Source: JOPF136 sp035541255
Lineage (GTDB): Bacteria; Acidobacteriota; Terriglobia; Acidiferrales; UBA7541
Direction: 5' to 3'
DNA: 58,742 nucleotides
Assembly (NCBI GenBank): GCA_035541255.1
Contig: DATKNR010000204.1
Coordinates: 1-58,742 of the forward strand
A model generated the notes under the pieces. The model made no database searches. It saw only the letters and a program-made list of their open reading frames with translations, and had not been told where the DNA came from. The stretch's first letter is position 1. Each line of letters opens with the position of its first letter. Below are positions 8,727 through 18,149 of the stretch, piece by piece. The position numbers and the translations under genes are program-made.

Positions 8727-8905
8727 GTGTTACCCGGGAGGAGGATAACCGAGTGCATCCGGTGACGCGAGCCGTCTGGTAAACCGGGGATGATCACCGC
8801 AACGTCGCCGGTGCACAAGGCGAACCCTGTGCCGTATCGGCAAGTTGACTTCACTCTCGGCCGGCAGGACGATGGCCGTAGAGGGAGCTGCATTCAGTTC
8901 GCTCG

Positions 8906-10027
8906 ATGCCAATGCGCAGGATCATTGCCGTCGCCAGCCTGCTGGTGGCCGGGATACTTCTCTCAGCCATTCGGCCGGAGTACGGCTCAGAACGCGCCCT
9001 GGAGCTGCACCTCCTCCCGCCGGCACACACCACGCTCGTCGCCGTGGGCGACATCCTGCTCGGTCGCTCGCTGGGCACCCTGATGGAGGAGACGAAGGAT
9101 TACTCCATGGCGTTCAGGCACATTGAACCGGAGCTCCAGTCGGCCGACATCGCGTTTGCCAATCTCGAGGGCCCGTTCTGCGGTGAACCGCCCTACTACG
9201 GCGAAGGCATGGTGTTCCGCGTTCGTCCCGCGGCGATTGCCGGTCTCGTGCACGCCGGAATCGACGTCCTTTCCGTAGCCAACAATCATTTCGCCAACGG
9301 CGGCGATGCTTGCATGCAGTTCAGCCTGGATCTGGCTCACCGCGATGGAATCGCCACGGCGGGAGCCGGCCTGAACTATGAGGAAGCGCATCGTCCGGCA
9401 ATCCTGGTGCGCCATGGCGTGCGCTTCGCTTTTCTGGGCTACACCTACGCGGACCGCAACGATACGCCGGATGCCGTGCACGCCGTAATCGCGGGGCGCA
9501 ATCCAGAGCGCGTGAGGGAAGATGTGGCCGCGGCGCGGAATGTAGCCGACGTGGTGATCGTTTCACTCCACGACGGCACGGAATACACGGCGCGCGTGGC
9601 GCCCGAGACCATCGAATTCTGCCACGCCGCCATTGACGCGGGTGCCGCCCTGGTCCTGGGACACCACCCGCACGTGCCGCAGCGCCTCGAGCAGTACCAC
9701 GACGGCTGGATTTTCTACTCCCTGGGGAATTTCGTTTTCCAGCAGTACACGCCGCCGGAAGTGAAGACCGCCATCATGGCGCGCATCACGTTTGCCGGCG
9801 CGCGCGTGGACCGCGTAGAAGCCACTCCGCTGGTGATCGAATGGCATTCCACGCCGCGGCTGGCCACTCGCGAGGAGGGCGCGCCCATTCTCCGCCGTAT
9901 CGGGCTCACGGAACCGGTGCAATGGCCTCCGGTGGAAGTGTCGCTGGCGGACGCCTGGGTAACCGCCAACACCCCTGCGCCGCAGACCGCGCATGTGGTC
10001 AGCGCTTCGCCTCAAACAGCTCAATAA
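8906..10027 (+). CDS. CapA/PgsA-family metallophosphoesterase-like protein
   Basis: 373 residues. An N-terminal signal or anchor helix (residues 4-22) is followed by a calcineurin-like fold typical of CapA proteins: VGDILLGR (47-54), NLEGP (86-90), NNHFANGG (126-133) and a later GHHPHVPQ. These His/Asp/Asn motifs bind the metal centre. CapA proteins are linked to poly-gamma-glutamate or capsule export, but many are stand-alone with unknown substrate, and no pgsB/C genes are near. Either ATG at 8906 or 8912 could start it. A weak promoter (TTGACT at 8845-8850, GACGAT 17 bases later) precedes it. Its 3' end overlaps the convergent VOC gene by 29 bases. Confidence 0.85.
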   Translation: MPMRRIIAVASLLVAGILLSAIRPEYGSERALELHLLPPAHTTLVAVGDILLGRSLGTLMEETKDYSMAFRHIEPELQSADIAFANLEGPFCGEPPYYGEGMVFRVRPAAIAGLVHAGIDVLSVANNHFANGGDACMQFSLDLAHRDGIATAGAGLNYEEAHRPAILVRHGVRFAFLGYTYADRNDTPDAVHAVIAGRNPERVREDVAAARNVADVVIVSLHDGTEYTARVAPETIEFCHAAIDAGAALVLGHHPHVPQRLEQYHDGWIFYSLGNFVFQQYTPPEVKTAIMARITFAGARVDRVEATPLVIEWHSTPRLATREEGAPILRRIGLTEPVQWPPVEVSLADAWVTANTPAPQTAHVVSASPQTAQ

Positions 10028-10550
10028 GCACTTTTCCGCCTTCCGGCCGGTCCACCAGAAAAAAATTCACGCGCGTCCCGTCTGCTCCCTCTCGTGCCTC
10101 GGGATATACGGGAGTCAGTCCAAACCGCGCCGTGAGAATTCCCACGGCGGCACTCACGTCGTGTACCGGCAGTTCCACCTGCTGTATTCCCGGACCGAAG
10201 CGATCCAGAAATTTCTGTATCGGGCCCTCGCTGTCCACCGGGGTCAGGATGTCCAGGTGTGGTCCCGGGCCGGGCAGTTCGAACTCCGCCGTGTTCATTT
10301 CCGCGGGCACTTCCGCCAGACGGGGCATGTCCGTCTCCTGCCTGATGCGCTCGAAGTCGTCCGGAGGCACGGCGACTCCCACAATCGGCGCTCCCGCAAC
10401 GAGCACATCGAATTCTGGATCTTGCTTCCACGCGGCGAATGTCGGGTCCGCCAGCGCGCATCCCTCGCGATGGAGCCGCACGCGCGCGGCAACACGTTTT
10501 CCGGGATCGGGTCCGGCCAGGTCGTCCACCCACGCTGGCCTGCCGTTCAT
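9999..10550 (-). CDS. VOC-family (glyoxalase/epimerase-like) protein
   Basis: 183 residues. The second half (PGIQQVELPVHDVSAAVGIL ... GTRVNFFLVDRPEGGKVLIELFE) shows the beta-alpha-beta-beta-beta order and terminal Glu of vicinal oxygen chelate domains and resembles methylmalonyl-CoA epimerase. The first half is more divergent and lacks an obvious matching His ligand, so the metal site may be incomplete. The start codon overlaps the stop of the upstream TerC-type gene (ATGA), which implies coupled translation. Substrate not recognisable. Confidence 0.65.
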   Translation of the reverse strand: MNGRPAWVDDLAGPDPGKRVAARVRLHREGCALADPTFAAWKQDPEFDVLVAGAPIVGVAVPPDDFERIRQETDMPRLAEVPAEMNTAEFELPGPGPHLDILTPVDSEGPIQKFLDRFGPGIQQVELPVHDVSAAVGILTARFGLTPVYPEAREGADGTRVNFFLVDRPEGGKVLIELFEAKR

Positions 10551-11491
10551 GCTGATTCATCCGCGTTCCGGCCGCCCGCCGCGGCGCGCGAAGGAGCCAG
10601 CAGGGAAGCCACCGTGGTCAGCACCAGGGCCGACACGACTACCCCCAGTGAGACTCCTATGGAAATTTGCATCCAGGGTTCGACCAGCATCTTCACCCCG
10701 ATGAATACCAGCACGGTGGCAAGCCCGGCGCTCAGATACACGAGCCGGGGCACCAGCGCCGCCAGCAAGAAATACGACGCCCGAAGACCGAGGATGGCGA
10801 ACACATTCGACGTATACACGATAAACGGCGATTGCGTCACGGCGAAGATGGAGGGGATGGAATCCAGCGCAAAAACCACGTCCACAGACTCCACCACGAG
10901 CAGCACCAGCAGCAGCGGCGTCGCCAGCCACTGCCCTCCGCGCTTCACCAGAAACGACCGGCCTTCATATCCTTCCGTAACTGGCAGCAGCCGGCGTGCC
11001 AGCCGCAGCGCCGGGTTGCGGCCTACGTCCACCTTCTCCGGCTTGTGAAAGAAGAAGCGCACTCCGGTGAATAGCACGAACGCGCCAAACACGTAATTCA
11101 CCCAGTGGAATCTCGCCAGCAGCGCGGCGCCCGCCGCGATGAACGCTCCCCGCATCACCAGCGCGCCGAAAATTCCCCAGAACAGCACGCGGTGCTGGAA
11201 TTCCGCGGGAACTCCGAAAAACGCGAACACCACGACGAACACAAAGATGTTGTCGATGGAAAGCGCGCGCTCGATCACATAACCGGTAAAGAATTCCAGC
11301 CCGTGCCGGGGCCCCATGTAGACGTACACGCCCCAATTGAACGCTATCGCCACCACCACCCACACCACGCTCCACACCGCCGCCTCGCGGAAGCTCACTT
11401 CGTGCGGCCTGCGGTGGAACACTCCCAGGTCCAGCCCCAGCAGCACTAAGAGCACCGCGTGAAATCCGATCCAGAATGAGAGGGGAACCAT
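10547..11491 (-). CDS. TerC/Alx-family integral membrane transporter
   Basis: 314 residues with about nine transmembrane helices. The family signature is clear: ALSIDNIFVFVVVF in the first half and ESVDVVFALDSIPSIFAVTQ in the second, both carrying the acidic residues conserved in TerC/Alx. Members of this family (Alx, YceF/YkoY, MeeF) are linked to manganese export, often to metalate exported enzymes, and to tellurite resistance or alkaline response in older naming. No yybP-ykoY type leader was recognised upstream. It is the first gene of a two-gene unit with the VOC protein. Confidence 0.88.
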   Translation of the reverse strand: MVPLSFWIGFHAVLLVLLGLDLGVFHRRPHEVSFREAAVWSVVWVVVAIAFNWGVYVYMGPRHGLEFFTGYVIERALSIDNIFVFVVVFAFFGVPAEFQHRVLFWGIFGALVMRGAFIAAGAALLARFHWVNYVFGAFVLFTGVRFFFHKPEKVDVGRNPALRLARRLLPVTEGYEGRSFLVKRGGQWLATPLLLVLLVVESVDVVFALDSIPSIFAVTQSPFIVYTSNVFAILGLRASYFLLAALVPRLVYLSAGLATVLVFIGVKMLVEPWMQISIGVSLGVVVSALVLTTVASLLAPSRAAAGGRNADESA

Positions 11492-11518
11492 GATGGCCGA
11501 AAAGTTCTGCGGGCGCGT

Positions 11519-12367
11519 TCAGGGCCGTTGTTCTGCGTTCAGATTGTTCAGCTCGGCGTGCGTCACTTCGCCCGCGCGCACCTGCACGCTCACGTCCCAG
11601 TGCAGGTGCTTTTCGCCGCTCAGCGCCTCGCCGTCCAGAGTGCAGAGCCAGTAGTTTCCGGGCGTCGCTTCAAAGGCCCCGCGCCCGTCCAGGTTGGTCT
11701 CCGTCTTTGCGGCCAGATAGTCCGTCTGTGCCATCTGCAGCGCGCGCTGATGCGCATGTTCGCGCCAGTGCGCTTCCTGTATCCCCCACTGGGTGCTGGG
11801 GTCCACCTGCTCCAGAATTGTGTCCATGGCGTCTTTCGAGTCCGGATGCAGCGTGAGATATTTCCGCAACAGGTCTTCGTAAGGTTGCTTGTTGGTTTCG
11901 TATTTCTTCGTGTGTTGCGCCCGGTCTTGAGCGTCGTATTTCGGCGCGGGGAAGCCCTGGTTGAGGCCGGAGAGGTTGCTGTTCACATAGGCGTCAAAAA
12001 ACTCCGGCACATGGAATAGATCGTCGGGCGTAATCCGGTCGCGGAACCCCTGGCCGATGATCGTCACCGTGTGGTTCTTCTTCATCCACGCCTTCATCTC
12101 CGGGCTGAATTGGAGCTGGTCCACGAACGCGTCCAGGTCCGGCTTCGGTGTTTTTTCCTCGGCTTCCTTCTTGATGTCGTCGTAGCTCTTGCTAAGCAGG
12201 AAGATGGTCAGGCCACGCGCGGGCTCCGTTCGGCCGGAAGCGGGCGTCACGCGCGCCGCAAATTCCAACCTCCCGCGTCCGGCGGATACCTGGGCGGCGG
12301 CGGGAATGGTGGCGGCGAGCAGGCCGATCGTCAAGCACGCCGCGGCAAAACGGGTGGCGTACCTCAT
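11519..12367 (-). CDS. Secreted protein with interrupted CnaB-like domain, function unknown
   Basis: 282 residues from the ATG at 12367. It is chosen because it begins a normal signal peptide (MRYATRFAAACLTIGLLAATIPAAAQ), while the longer frame adds 31 untypical residues. Residues about 30-55 (LEFAARVTPASG..EPARGLTIFLLSKS) and the last 70 residues (NLDGRGAFEATPGNYWLCTL..) look like the two parts of one carboxypeptidase-regulatory-like beta sandwich. Between them sits a charged helical insert of roughly 150 residues rich in Asp, Lys and aromatic residues. It lies on the same strand as the TonB-family gene, 158 bases downstream of it. No enzyme motif was seen. Confidence 0.6.
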   Translation of the reverse strand: MRYATRFAAACLTIGLLAATIPAAAQVSAGRGRLEFAARVTPASGRTEPARGLTIFLLSKSYDDIKKEAEEKTPKPDLDAFVDQLQFSPEMKAWMKKNHTVTIIGQGFRDRITPDDLFHVPEFFDAYVNSNLSGLNQGFPAPKYDAQDRAQHTKKYETNKQPYEDLLRKYLTLHPDSKDAMDTILEQVDPSTQWGIQEAHWREHAHQRALQMAQTDYLAAKTETNLDGRGAFEATPGNYWLCTLDGEALSGEKHLHWDVSVQVRAGEVTHAELNNLNAEQRP

Positions 12368-12525
12368 CGTCGCGCATCGTAGCAGAAAACGCGCACCATG
12401 ACGCCATCGCATGCTGCGCGTGTTTCCTGAAACAGCACGAAACATCCGGAGAGTTCTCACTTTGTCGGAAGGCGCGGCGGGTGGACGGATGCCCGTAGAC
12501 GAACCACTCTGAACAGAAGCAGCGG

Positions 12526-13755
12526 CTACAGCAGACGGAAGACGACTTCAACCGAAAATTCTACCGCGACCGGTTTCCCACCCGGCCCGATGACGGGCTT
12601 GAAGCGCCAGGTGCGGACCGTGCGCAGCGCGTTCTCATCCAGTCCCAGACCCAGCCCGTGAAGCACCTGGACTTCGCTCGGTGTTCCATCCGGGCGGATC
12701 ACCAGTTGCAGGATTACGCTTCCCTGCAGGCGGGCCTTGCGGGCTTCTTCCGTGAACGGCGGGTTCGGGCAGTAGATGCACACGGGATCGCCGATGCCGT
12801 CGCGCCCGGGATGAAAGTGTCCGCCGCCAATGCCGCCGCCGTCACCAGGGCCGACGCCCGGTCCCGAGCCGCTGCCCACGCCTCCGGAATTTCCTGTGCC
12901 GATGCCGCCGCCCGAGCCGGGCCCTGAAGATTGCGTCACCATCGCGGCCAGCGGGTCGCCCATGTTCGGCAGGTTCGGCTGCGGCACCCGGATGTCCGGA
13001 GGTACCACCACGGTCGGCTCGACCGGCATCTTTGGGTTCGGGTTTTGAATCACCACCGTCGGCGGAGCCAGTTGCGGCTTCAGCGAGAAGCGCGGCAGTT
13101 TGCCTTTGCTCGCCGGGATCGGATTCCGTTCGCCTCCGCCGCCACCTCCGCTCGACTTATCGTTCCCTTTGGGCAGCTTCATGATGTAGTCGGAGAGATT
13201 GCCCATGTCCACGGAGGTTATCGTTTTGTTTTTCGCCTCAATGGTCGTGGTCGCCGCCTGATAGATCAGCGGCACGGCCAGCAGCACCACCACCAGCCCG
13301 TGCACCAGTGCCGATAGCCACTGTGCCTTCGACGCGTTTTCGTCCCTCGACCAGATGTCTTTCGGCGGCGGCGCCGGCGCGCTCGTCACCTTCAGCGGCG
13401 GCAACTTCGGCGGTGAGATCGCGTCGCGCAGGTTTTGCCAGAACTGGCCCAGTCCTGGTTTCCAGTTGATGAGCAGCGGAGAATTCTCCGCACCCCGGGC
13501 GAACCGAGGCTCCGCGCTCATCGCCGCCCTGAACGTATCCACGAACTTGTCTCTGCTGGCTTCCGGCGTGAACGGCAGGCGGCCACGTCCGGCAGGCAGG
13601 CGCACGGGACGCTCGGTCAGGAACTCCACCAGATTGGAGAGGAAAGAACTGCCCCAGCGCTCCTGGCTGGAAAGCAGCCTCAGAGGGCGCCCCTGAGGTT
13701 CAGGCGCCGGTTTCACATCTGGCTTCGGTCTCAGCTGGTTCAGATCACTCGACAT
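12526..13755 (-). CDS. TonB-family energy transducer with long N-terminal extension
   Basis: 409 residues. The single transmembrane helix is internal (residues 146-166), preceded by a cytoplasmic region of about 145 residues. A periplasmic Pro-rich stretch (215-265) and a Gly-rich linker (about 275-320) lead to a C-terminal TonB domain with PFTEEARKARLQGSVILQLV and the WRFKP motif near the end. Classical TonB starts with the helix and is about 240 residues, so the N-terminal part is an addition of unknown role. A CIYC pair just before the TonB domain could form a disulfide or bind a ligand. No ExbB/ExbD genes are adjacent. Confidence 0.82.
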   Translation of the reverse strand: MSSDLNQLRPKPDVKPAPEPQGRPLRLLSSQERWGSSFLSNLVEFLTERPVRLPAGRGRLPFTPEASRDKFVDTFRAAMSAEPRFARGAENSPLLINWKPGLGQFWQNLRDAISPPKLPPLKVTSAPAPPPKDIWSRDENASKAQWLSALVHGLVVVLLAVPLIYQAATTTIEAKNKTITSVDMGNLSDYIMKLPKGNDKSSGGGGGGERNPIPASKGKLPRFSLKPQLAPPTVVIQNPNPKMPVEPTVVVPPDIRVPQPNLPNMGDPLAAMVTQSSGPGSGGGIGTGNSGGVGSGSGPGVGPGDGGGIGGGHFHPGRDGIGDPVCIYCPNPPFTEEARKARLQGSVILQLVIRPDGTPSEVQVLHGLGLGLDENALRTVRTWRFKPVIGPGGKPVAVEFSVEVVFRLL

Positions 13756-13988
13756 CGGCTTTGCCGGGTGGGAGGCTCAGAACGCGCCTCACCTCTGCGC
13801 ACCCCTGGCCGGGGGGCGCTTCCTTCATTAGATTCGGCAGCGCGGAAAAGGATGTCCGTCCGGCCTGCCGACAGGGCCGCTGCGGCTGACTCCTGCCGCA
13901 AATCATTGTAACATACGAAGTTTGAGCACGAGTTTGCGTTTCCGGCTGTGTACCTGCCGCCGCAGACTGTTTTGCTGGGACCGACCCC

Positions 13989-16787
13989 ATGCCCGAAACC
14001 CTGAAGCTAAAAGATACGTTAAACCTTCCGCGGACCGATTTTCCGATGAAGGCCAATCTGCCACAGACCGAGCCGCGGCAACTGGCCGAATGGGAATCCG
14101 CGCGTACCTACCAGCAGGTGCTCGAAAATCGCGCCGGCGCTCCGGTCTACGTCTTCCACGACGGCCCGCCCTATCCCACCGGCCACATTCATCTCGGCAC
14201 TGCGCTCAACAAAATCCTCAAGGATATGGTCGTGCGCTCGAAATCCCTCGCCGGTTTCCGCGCCGCCTTCATTCCCGGCTGGGATTGTCACGGCCTGCCC
14301 ATCGAAACTCAGGTGGAAAAAGAAATGGGCGGGCGCGGTTCCGCCGATCCCGTGGCTTTCCGAAAGCAGTGCCGCGCCTACGCCACAAAATACGTGGACG
14401 CGCATCGCGTGCAATTCAAGCGCCTGGGCATTTTCGCCCGGTGGGATCAGCCCTACCTCACTATGGACCCGCACTATGAGGCTGTCATCGCCGATACGTT
14501 CCTCACCGTCCTCGAACGTGGCTACGTTTATCGCGGCCGCAAACCCGTCTATTGGTGCATCTACGACCGCACCGCGCTCGCCGAAGCAGAAGTCGAGTAC
14601 GAGGACCACTCCAGCCCGTCCATCTGGGTGAAGTTTCAGGTGGCTGCGGGGGGTGCCGCTGGAATGCCCGGGCCGGAAGTCGCTGCGGTGATCTGGACCA
14701 CGACGCCGTGGACGCTTCCGCACAACCGCGCCCTCGCGTTCCATCCCGATTTCGATTACGCCGTCTACGACACGCCCTCCGGCCCGATGCTCATGGCCGC
14801 GGCGATGGCGGAGAAAGTAGCCGCGGGCACCGGCCTGAAAATCGGCGCCGAGCGAGCCCGCTGGAAGGGCCGCCAGCTCGAAGGGTTGAAATTCCGCCAT
14901 CCATTTCTGGATCTCACTGTCCCCGCCGTCCTCGGCGACTACGTCACCACAGATCAGGGCAGCGGCATCGTCCACACGGCTCCCGGCCATGGCGCCGACG
15001 ACTTTTACACCGGCCAGCGCTACGGCCTCGAAACCTACGCCCCCCTCGATGACGACGGCCGCTACCTGGAAGGCTTGCCCGAATACAAGGGAAAAACCGT
15101 CTTCGAGGCAAATCCCGCCGTCGTCTCGCTGCTTCGCTCCCGCGGGGCACTGCTCGGCGAGCAGAAAATCACCCACAGCTATCCGCACTGCTGGCGCTGC
15201 CACCGCCCCGTTATTTTTCGAGCCACGGAACAGTGGTTCATCGGCATCGAAAAGAATGACCTCCGCCGCCGCACCCTGGAGGAAATCCGGAAGGTGAAGT
15301 GGATGCCCGGTTGGGGCGAGGAACGTATGAGCGGCATGGTGGCCGGACGCCCTGACTGGTGCATCTCGCGACAGCGCTATTGGGGCGTGCCCATTGTCAT
15401 CTTCTATTGCGATTCGTGCGGCCAGCGCCTGGAGGACGTCTCCAAATTGCGCCACGTCATCCCGTTCTTCGAAAAAGAAGGCGCCGACGCCTGGTACGCG
15501 CACCCGTCCCAGGAATTGTTGCCTCCTGGCACCCAGTGTCCTTGCGGCGCCGCAAAGTGGCGCAAGGAAACCGACATTCTGGACGTCTGGTTCGACTCCG
15601 GCTCCAGCCACATGGCTGTCCTCACCGGCGGCGATGCCCGCTGGCCCGCGGACATGTATCTCGAAGGCCCCGACCAGTATCGCGGCTGGTTTCACAGCTC
15701 ACTGCTGCTCGGCATGGCCGCGCGCGACGGCGCCCCTTACCGCGAGGTTCTCACCCACGCCTGGACGCTCGACGAGCACGGCCGGCCCATGTCCAAATCC
15801 CTCGGCAACGTCGTGCTCCCCAGCGAAATCTGCGAAAAATACGGCGCCGACCTCCTGCGCCTGTGGGTCGCATCGCAGGACTACACCGCGGACGTGCGCA
15901 TGTCCGAACGCGTCATGGCGCAGCTCTCCGATGCCTATCGCAAGATCCGCAACACCTTCCGCTTCGCGCTAGGCAATCTGGCCGGCTACGACCCGGCCCG
16001 CGACGCACTCCCCGCCGCCGAAATGCAGGAGATGGACCGCTGGATGCTCGAGCGCACCGCCACCCTCGCCGCCGAGTGCGCGCGCTGGTATGAGACCTAC
16101 GAATTCCACCGCGTCTTCCACGCCGTGCACGATTTCTGCGCCGTGGATTTGAGCGCGTTTTATTTCGACGTGCTGAAGGACCGCCTCTATACTTTTGCGC
16201 CGCGCAATCCCGCGCGCCGCTCCGCGCAGACCGCCGTGGAAAAAATCGCCCGCGCGCTGGCTAGCCTCCTCGCCCCCGCATGCGTCTTTACTGCTGAAGA
16301 GGTGTGGAAATACATGCCGCGCCGCCCCGGCGATCCGCCGAGCGTTCACATGACGCGTTTCCCGCGAGCCGAGGATCTGGCCACGGGCCTGCCCGCGGAC
16401 CGCTCCGGCAAATGGCAGGCATTGGTCGGCGTGCGCGACGCCGTCCTGAAAGCGCTCGAAGAGAAACGCAACGCCAAGGAAATCAGCGCCTCGCTCGAGG
16501 CCCGCGTTATCCTCCATGCCGCCGGGCCGATGGCTGCGCTGCTCCAGGAATTTCACCGGGAACTTCCCGCGCTCTTTATCGTTTCACAGGTGGAGCTGGT
16601 TCCTCCGCCCCCCTCCGGGGATGGCGGCGCCGGGAGCCTTTCTGTGAAAGTCGATCGCGCACGCGGCATCAAATGCGAGCGTTGCTGGAATTATTCCGAG
16701 CACGTCGGCGAGAGCGCCGAGTGGCCTACCGTCTGTGAACGGTGCGTCGCGGCGCTCGAGGAGATCGCACGAACCCCAAAGGCATAA
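13989..16787 (+). CDS. ileS: Isoleucine--tRNA ligase
   Basis: 932 residues, the usual length for bacterial IleRS. The start at 13989 is supported by the family N-terminus KDTLNLPRTDFPMKANLP. The ATP site reads HIHLGTALNK (residues 66-75), with Thr instead of the second His of HIGH. The KMSKS element reads PMSKSLGN. The editing domain contains TTPWTLPHNRALA, and the C-terminus has the four-cysteine zinc module (CERCW ... CERC). A 233-base divergent region separates it from the TonB-family gene. No T-box features (no AGGGTGG-type antiterminator) were seen there. It overlaps lspA and heads an ileS-lspA-lgt run. Confidence 0.97.
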   Translation: MPETLKLKDTLNLPRTDFPMKANLPQTEPRQLAEWESARTYQQVLENRAGAPVYVFHDGPPYPTGHIHLGTALNKILKDMVVRSKSLAGFRAAFIPGWDCHGLPIETQVEKEMGGRGSADPVAFRKQCRAYATKYVDAHRVQFKRLGIFARWDQPYLTMDPHYEAVIADTFLTVLERGYVYRGRKPVYWCIYDRTALAEAEVEYEDHSSPSIWVKFQVAAGGAAGMPGPEVAAVIWTTTPWTLPHNRALAFHPDFDYAVYDTPSGPMLMAAAMAEKVAAGTGLKIGAERARWKGRQLEGLKFRHPFLDLTVPAVLGDYVTTDQGSGIVHTAPGHGADDFYTGQRYGLETYAPLDDDGRYLEGLPEYKGKTVFEANPAVVSLLRSRGALLGEQKITHSYPHCWRCHRPVIFRATEQWFIGIEKNDLRRRTLEEIRKVKWMPGWGEERMSGMVAGRPDWCISRQRYWGVPIVIFYCDSCGQRLEDVSKLRHVIPFFEKEGADAWYAHPSQELLPPGTQCPCGAAKWRKETDILDVWFDSGSSHMAVLTGGDARWPADMYLEGPDQYRGWFHSSLLLGMAARDGAPYREVLTHAWTLDEHGRPMSKSLGNVVLPSEICEKYGADLLRLWVASQDYTADVRMSERVMAQLSDAYRKIRNTFRFALGNLAGYDPARDALPAAEMQEMDRWMLERTATLAAECARWYETYEFHRVFHAVHDFCAVDLSAFYFDVLKDRLYTFAPRNPARRSAQTAVEKIARALASLLAPACVFTAEEVWKYMPRRPGDPPSVHMTRFPRAEDLATGLPADRSGKWQALVGVRDAVLKALEEKRNAKEISASLEARVILHAAGPMAALLQEFHRELPALFIVSQVELVPPPPSGDGGAGSLSVKVDRARGIKCERCWNYSEHVGESAEWPTVCERCVAALEEIARTPKA

Positions 16788-17278
16788 GGCGGCTGCCCAT
16801 TCCCTGGGTGATCCTCTCCCTGGCCGTCCTCGTCACGGACCGGTTGACGAAGACGTTCATCGAGCGCTTCACCGTCGCCGGATGGCACCACGACGTGATT
16901 CCGGGCTTCTTTCAGCTCGTCCACACGCGCAATCCCGGCATCGCCTTTGGCTTGCTTGCCGACACCAGCATTCCCTGGATGCGTATGGCCCTCATCGGAC
17001 TTTCGCTCGTAGCTGCGGCGGCCATGGCATGGCTTCTCGTTGCCGGGCGTGCCGGCGGGCAACGCTCCCGCGTCGGCATCGCTCTAATCCTGGGGGGAGC
17101 CGCGGGCAATTTGTTCGACCGGCTGCTCGACGGCGGCGTTGTGGACTTTCTTCTCTTCTACTATCGCGGTCATGAGTGGCCCGCTTTCAATGTCGCCGAT
17201 TCCGCCATCGTGATCGGCGCCGCTCTCGTCCTGCTCGAACTACTCCTCGCGCGCCATCCCGAGACGGAGCGCGCCTGA
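16742..17278 (+). CDS. lspA: Lipoprotein signal peptidase (signal peptidase II)
   Basis: About 160-178 residues with four transmembrane helices. The catalytic aspartate motifs are present: GNLFDRLLDGGVVDFL and FNVADSAIVIGA, plus the conserved VHTRNPGIAFGL strand. LspA cleaves signal peptides from diacylglyceryl-modified prolipoproteins in the inner membrane, the step after Lgt, which is the next gene. The start is uncertain. The only standard upstream codon is the GTG at 16742, inside ileS, which would add a charged tail of about 20 residues. GAGGAG at about 16757 suggests initiation a little later, at a non-ATG codon. Confidence 0.93.
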   Translation: MRRGARGDRTNPKGIRRLPIPWVILSLAVLVTDRLTKTFIERFTVAGWHHDVIPGFFQLVHTRNPGIAFGLLADTSIPWMRMALIGLSLVAAAAMAWLLVAGRAGGQRSRVGIALILGGAAGNLFDRLLDGGVVDFLLFYYRGHEWPAFNVADSAIVIGAALVLLELLLARHPETERA

Positions 17279-17280
17279 CC

Positions 17281-18099
17281 ATGCATCCCGTCCTCTTTCA
17301 CGCCGGCCCATTCACGATTCACTCCTATGGCACTCTGCTCGCTTTCGGAATCCTGCTGGCCCTGTGGCTCGCGCAGCGCCGCGCACCCGCCGCGGGACTC
17401 GATCCCGACCGCATCTGGAATCTCGGTGTCTACATGGTTCTCGCCGCGCTCGCCGGCGCGAAGCTGTGGCTCGTCCTCGCCGATTGGGAGTATTACCGGC
17501 AGAATCCCGGCGAGATTTTCAGCTGGAGTACTCTGCAAGCCGGCGGAGTGTGGTACGGCGGCCTACTCACCGCAGTCCTGGTTCTGGTTGTGTATTCCTG
17601 GCGAGCCAAACTCTCCTACGCGAAGCTCGGTGACGTCTATGCCGCCCCGCTCGCCCTCGGCCACGGCATCGGCCGGCTCGGCTGTTTCGCCGCGGGCTGC
17701 TGCTACGGCAAGCCCACGACCATGCCCTGGGGCGTCGTGTTCTCGAGTCCTTACGCCCACCAGCTCGTCGGCACGCCGCTTGGAATTCGCCTGCATCCCA
17801 CCGAGCTCTACGAAGCCTTCGCCGAATTCATCAACGTCGCCATCCTGCTTAGTCTCGGCGTGGGTAAGCGGCCCGCCGGCCAGGTGCTCGGTGCCTACGC
17901 CTTTCTCTACGGCCTCACGCGCGGCACCGTGGAATTTTTCCGCGGTGATCCCGGTCGCACGCTGCTGGCCGGCGGCGAATTCTCGCTCATGCAGGTGGTC
18001 AGCGTGGTTCTGATGCTCGTTGGCCTGTGGCTGTGGTTCCGTCCGCGATTCGGCGTGACCCGCCCCGCTCCCAGCAGCCCCGGCCCCGCTACGGCCTAG
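17281..18099 (+). CDS. lgt: Prolipoprotein diacylglyceryl transferase
   Basis: 272 residues, starting two bases after the lspA stop. Seven membrane segments and the family motifs are visible: HSYGTLLAFGI near the N-terminus, HGIGRLGCFAAGCCYG (the Lgt signature with its Arg/Gly core), HPTELYEA and RGTVEFFRGDPGR near the end. It transfers diacylglycerol from phosphatidylglycerol to the lipobox cysteine. Co-location with lspA gives both essential lipoprotein steps in one operon. Confidence 0.96.
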   Translation: MHPVLFHAGPFTIHSYGTLLAFGILLALWLAQRRAPAAGLDPDRIWNLGVYMVLAALAGAKLWLVLADWEYYRQNPGEIFSWSTLQAGGVWYGGLLTAVLVLVVYSWRAKLSYAKLGDVYAAPLALGHGIGRLGCFAAGCCYGKPTTMPWGVVFSSPYAHQLVGTPLGIRLHPTELYEAFAEFINVAILLSLGVGKRPAGQVLGAYAFLYGLTRGTVEFFRGDPGRTLLAGGEFSLMQVVSVVLMLVGLWLWFRPRFGVTRPAPSSPGPATA

Positions 18100-18149
18100 G
18101 CCGCCACACTTCCTCTACCTCCACTATCTCCTCTAGAATTCGCTTACCA

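Noticed and set aside
13756..13988. T-box leader upstream of ileS
   Set aside because: No antiterminator consensus or terminator with T run was found in the 233 bases.
14019..15695. Minus-strand open frame of 558 codons opposite ileS
   Set aside because: Antisense shadow. All family evidence is on the plus strand.
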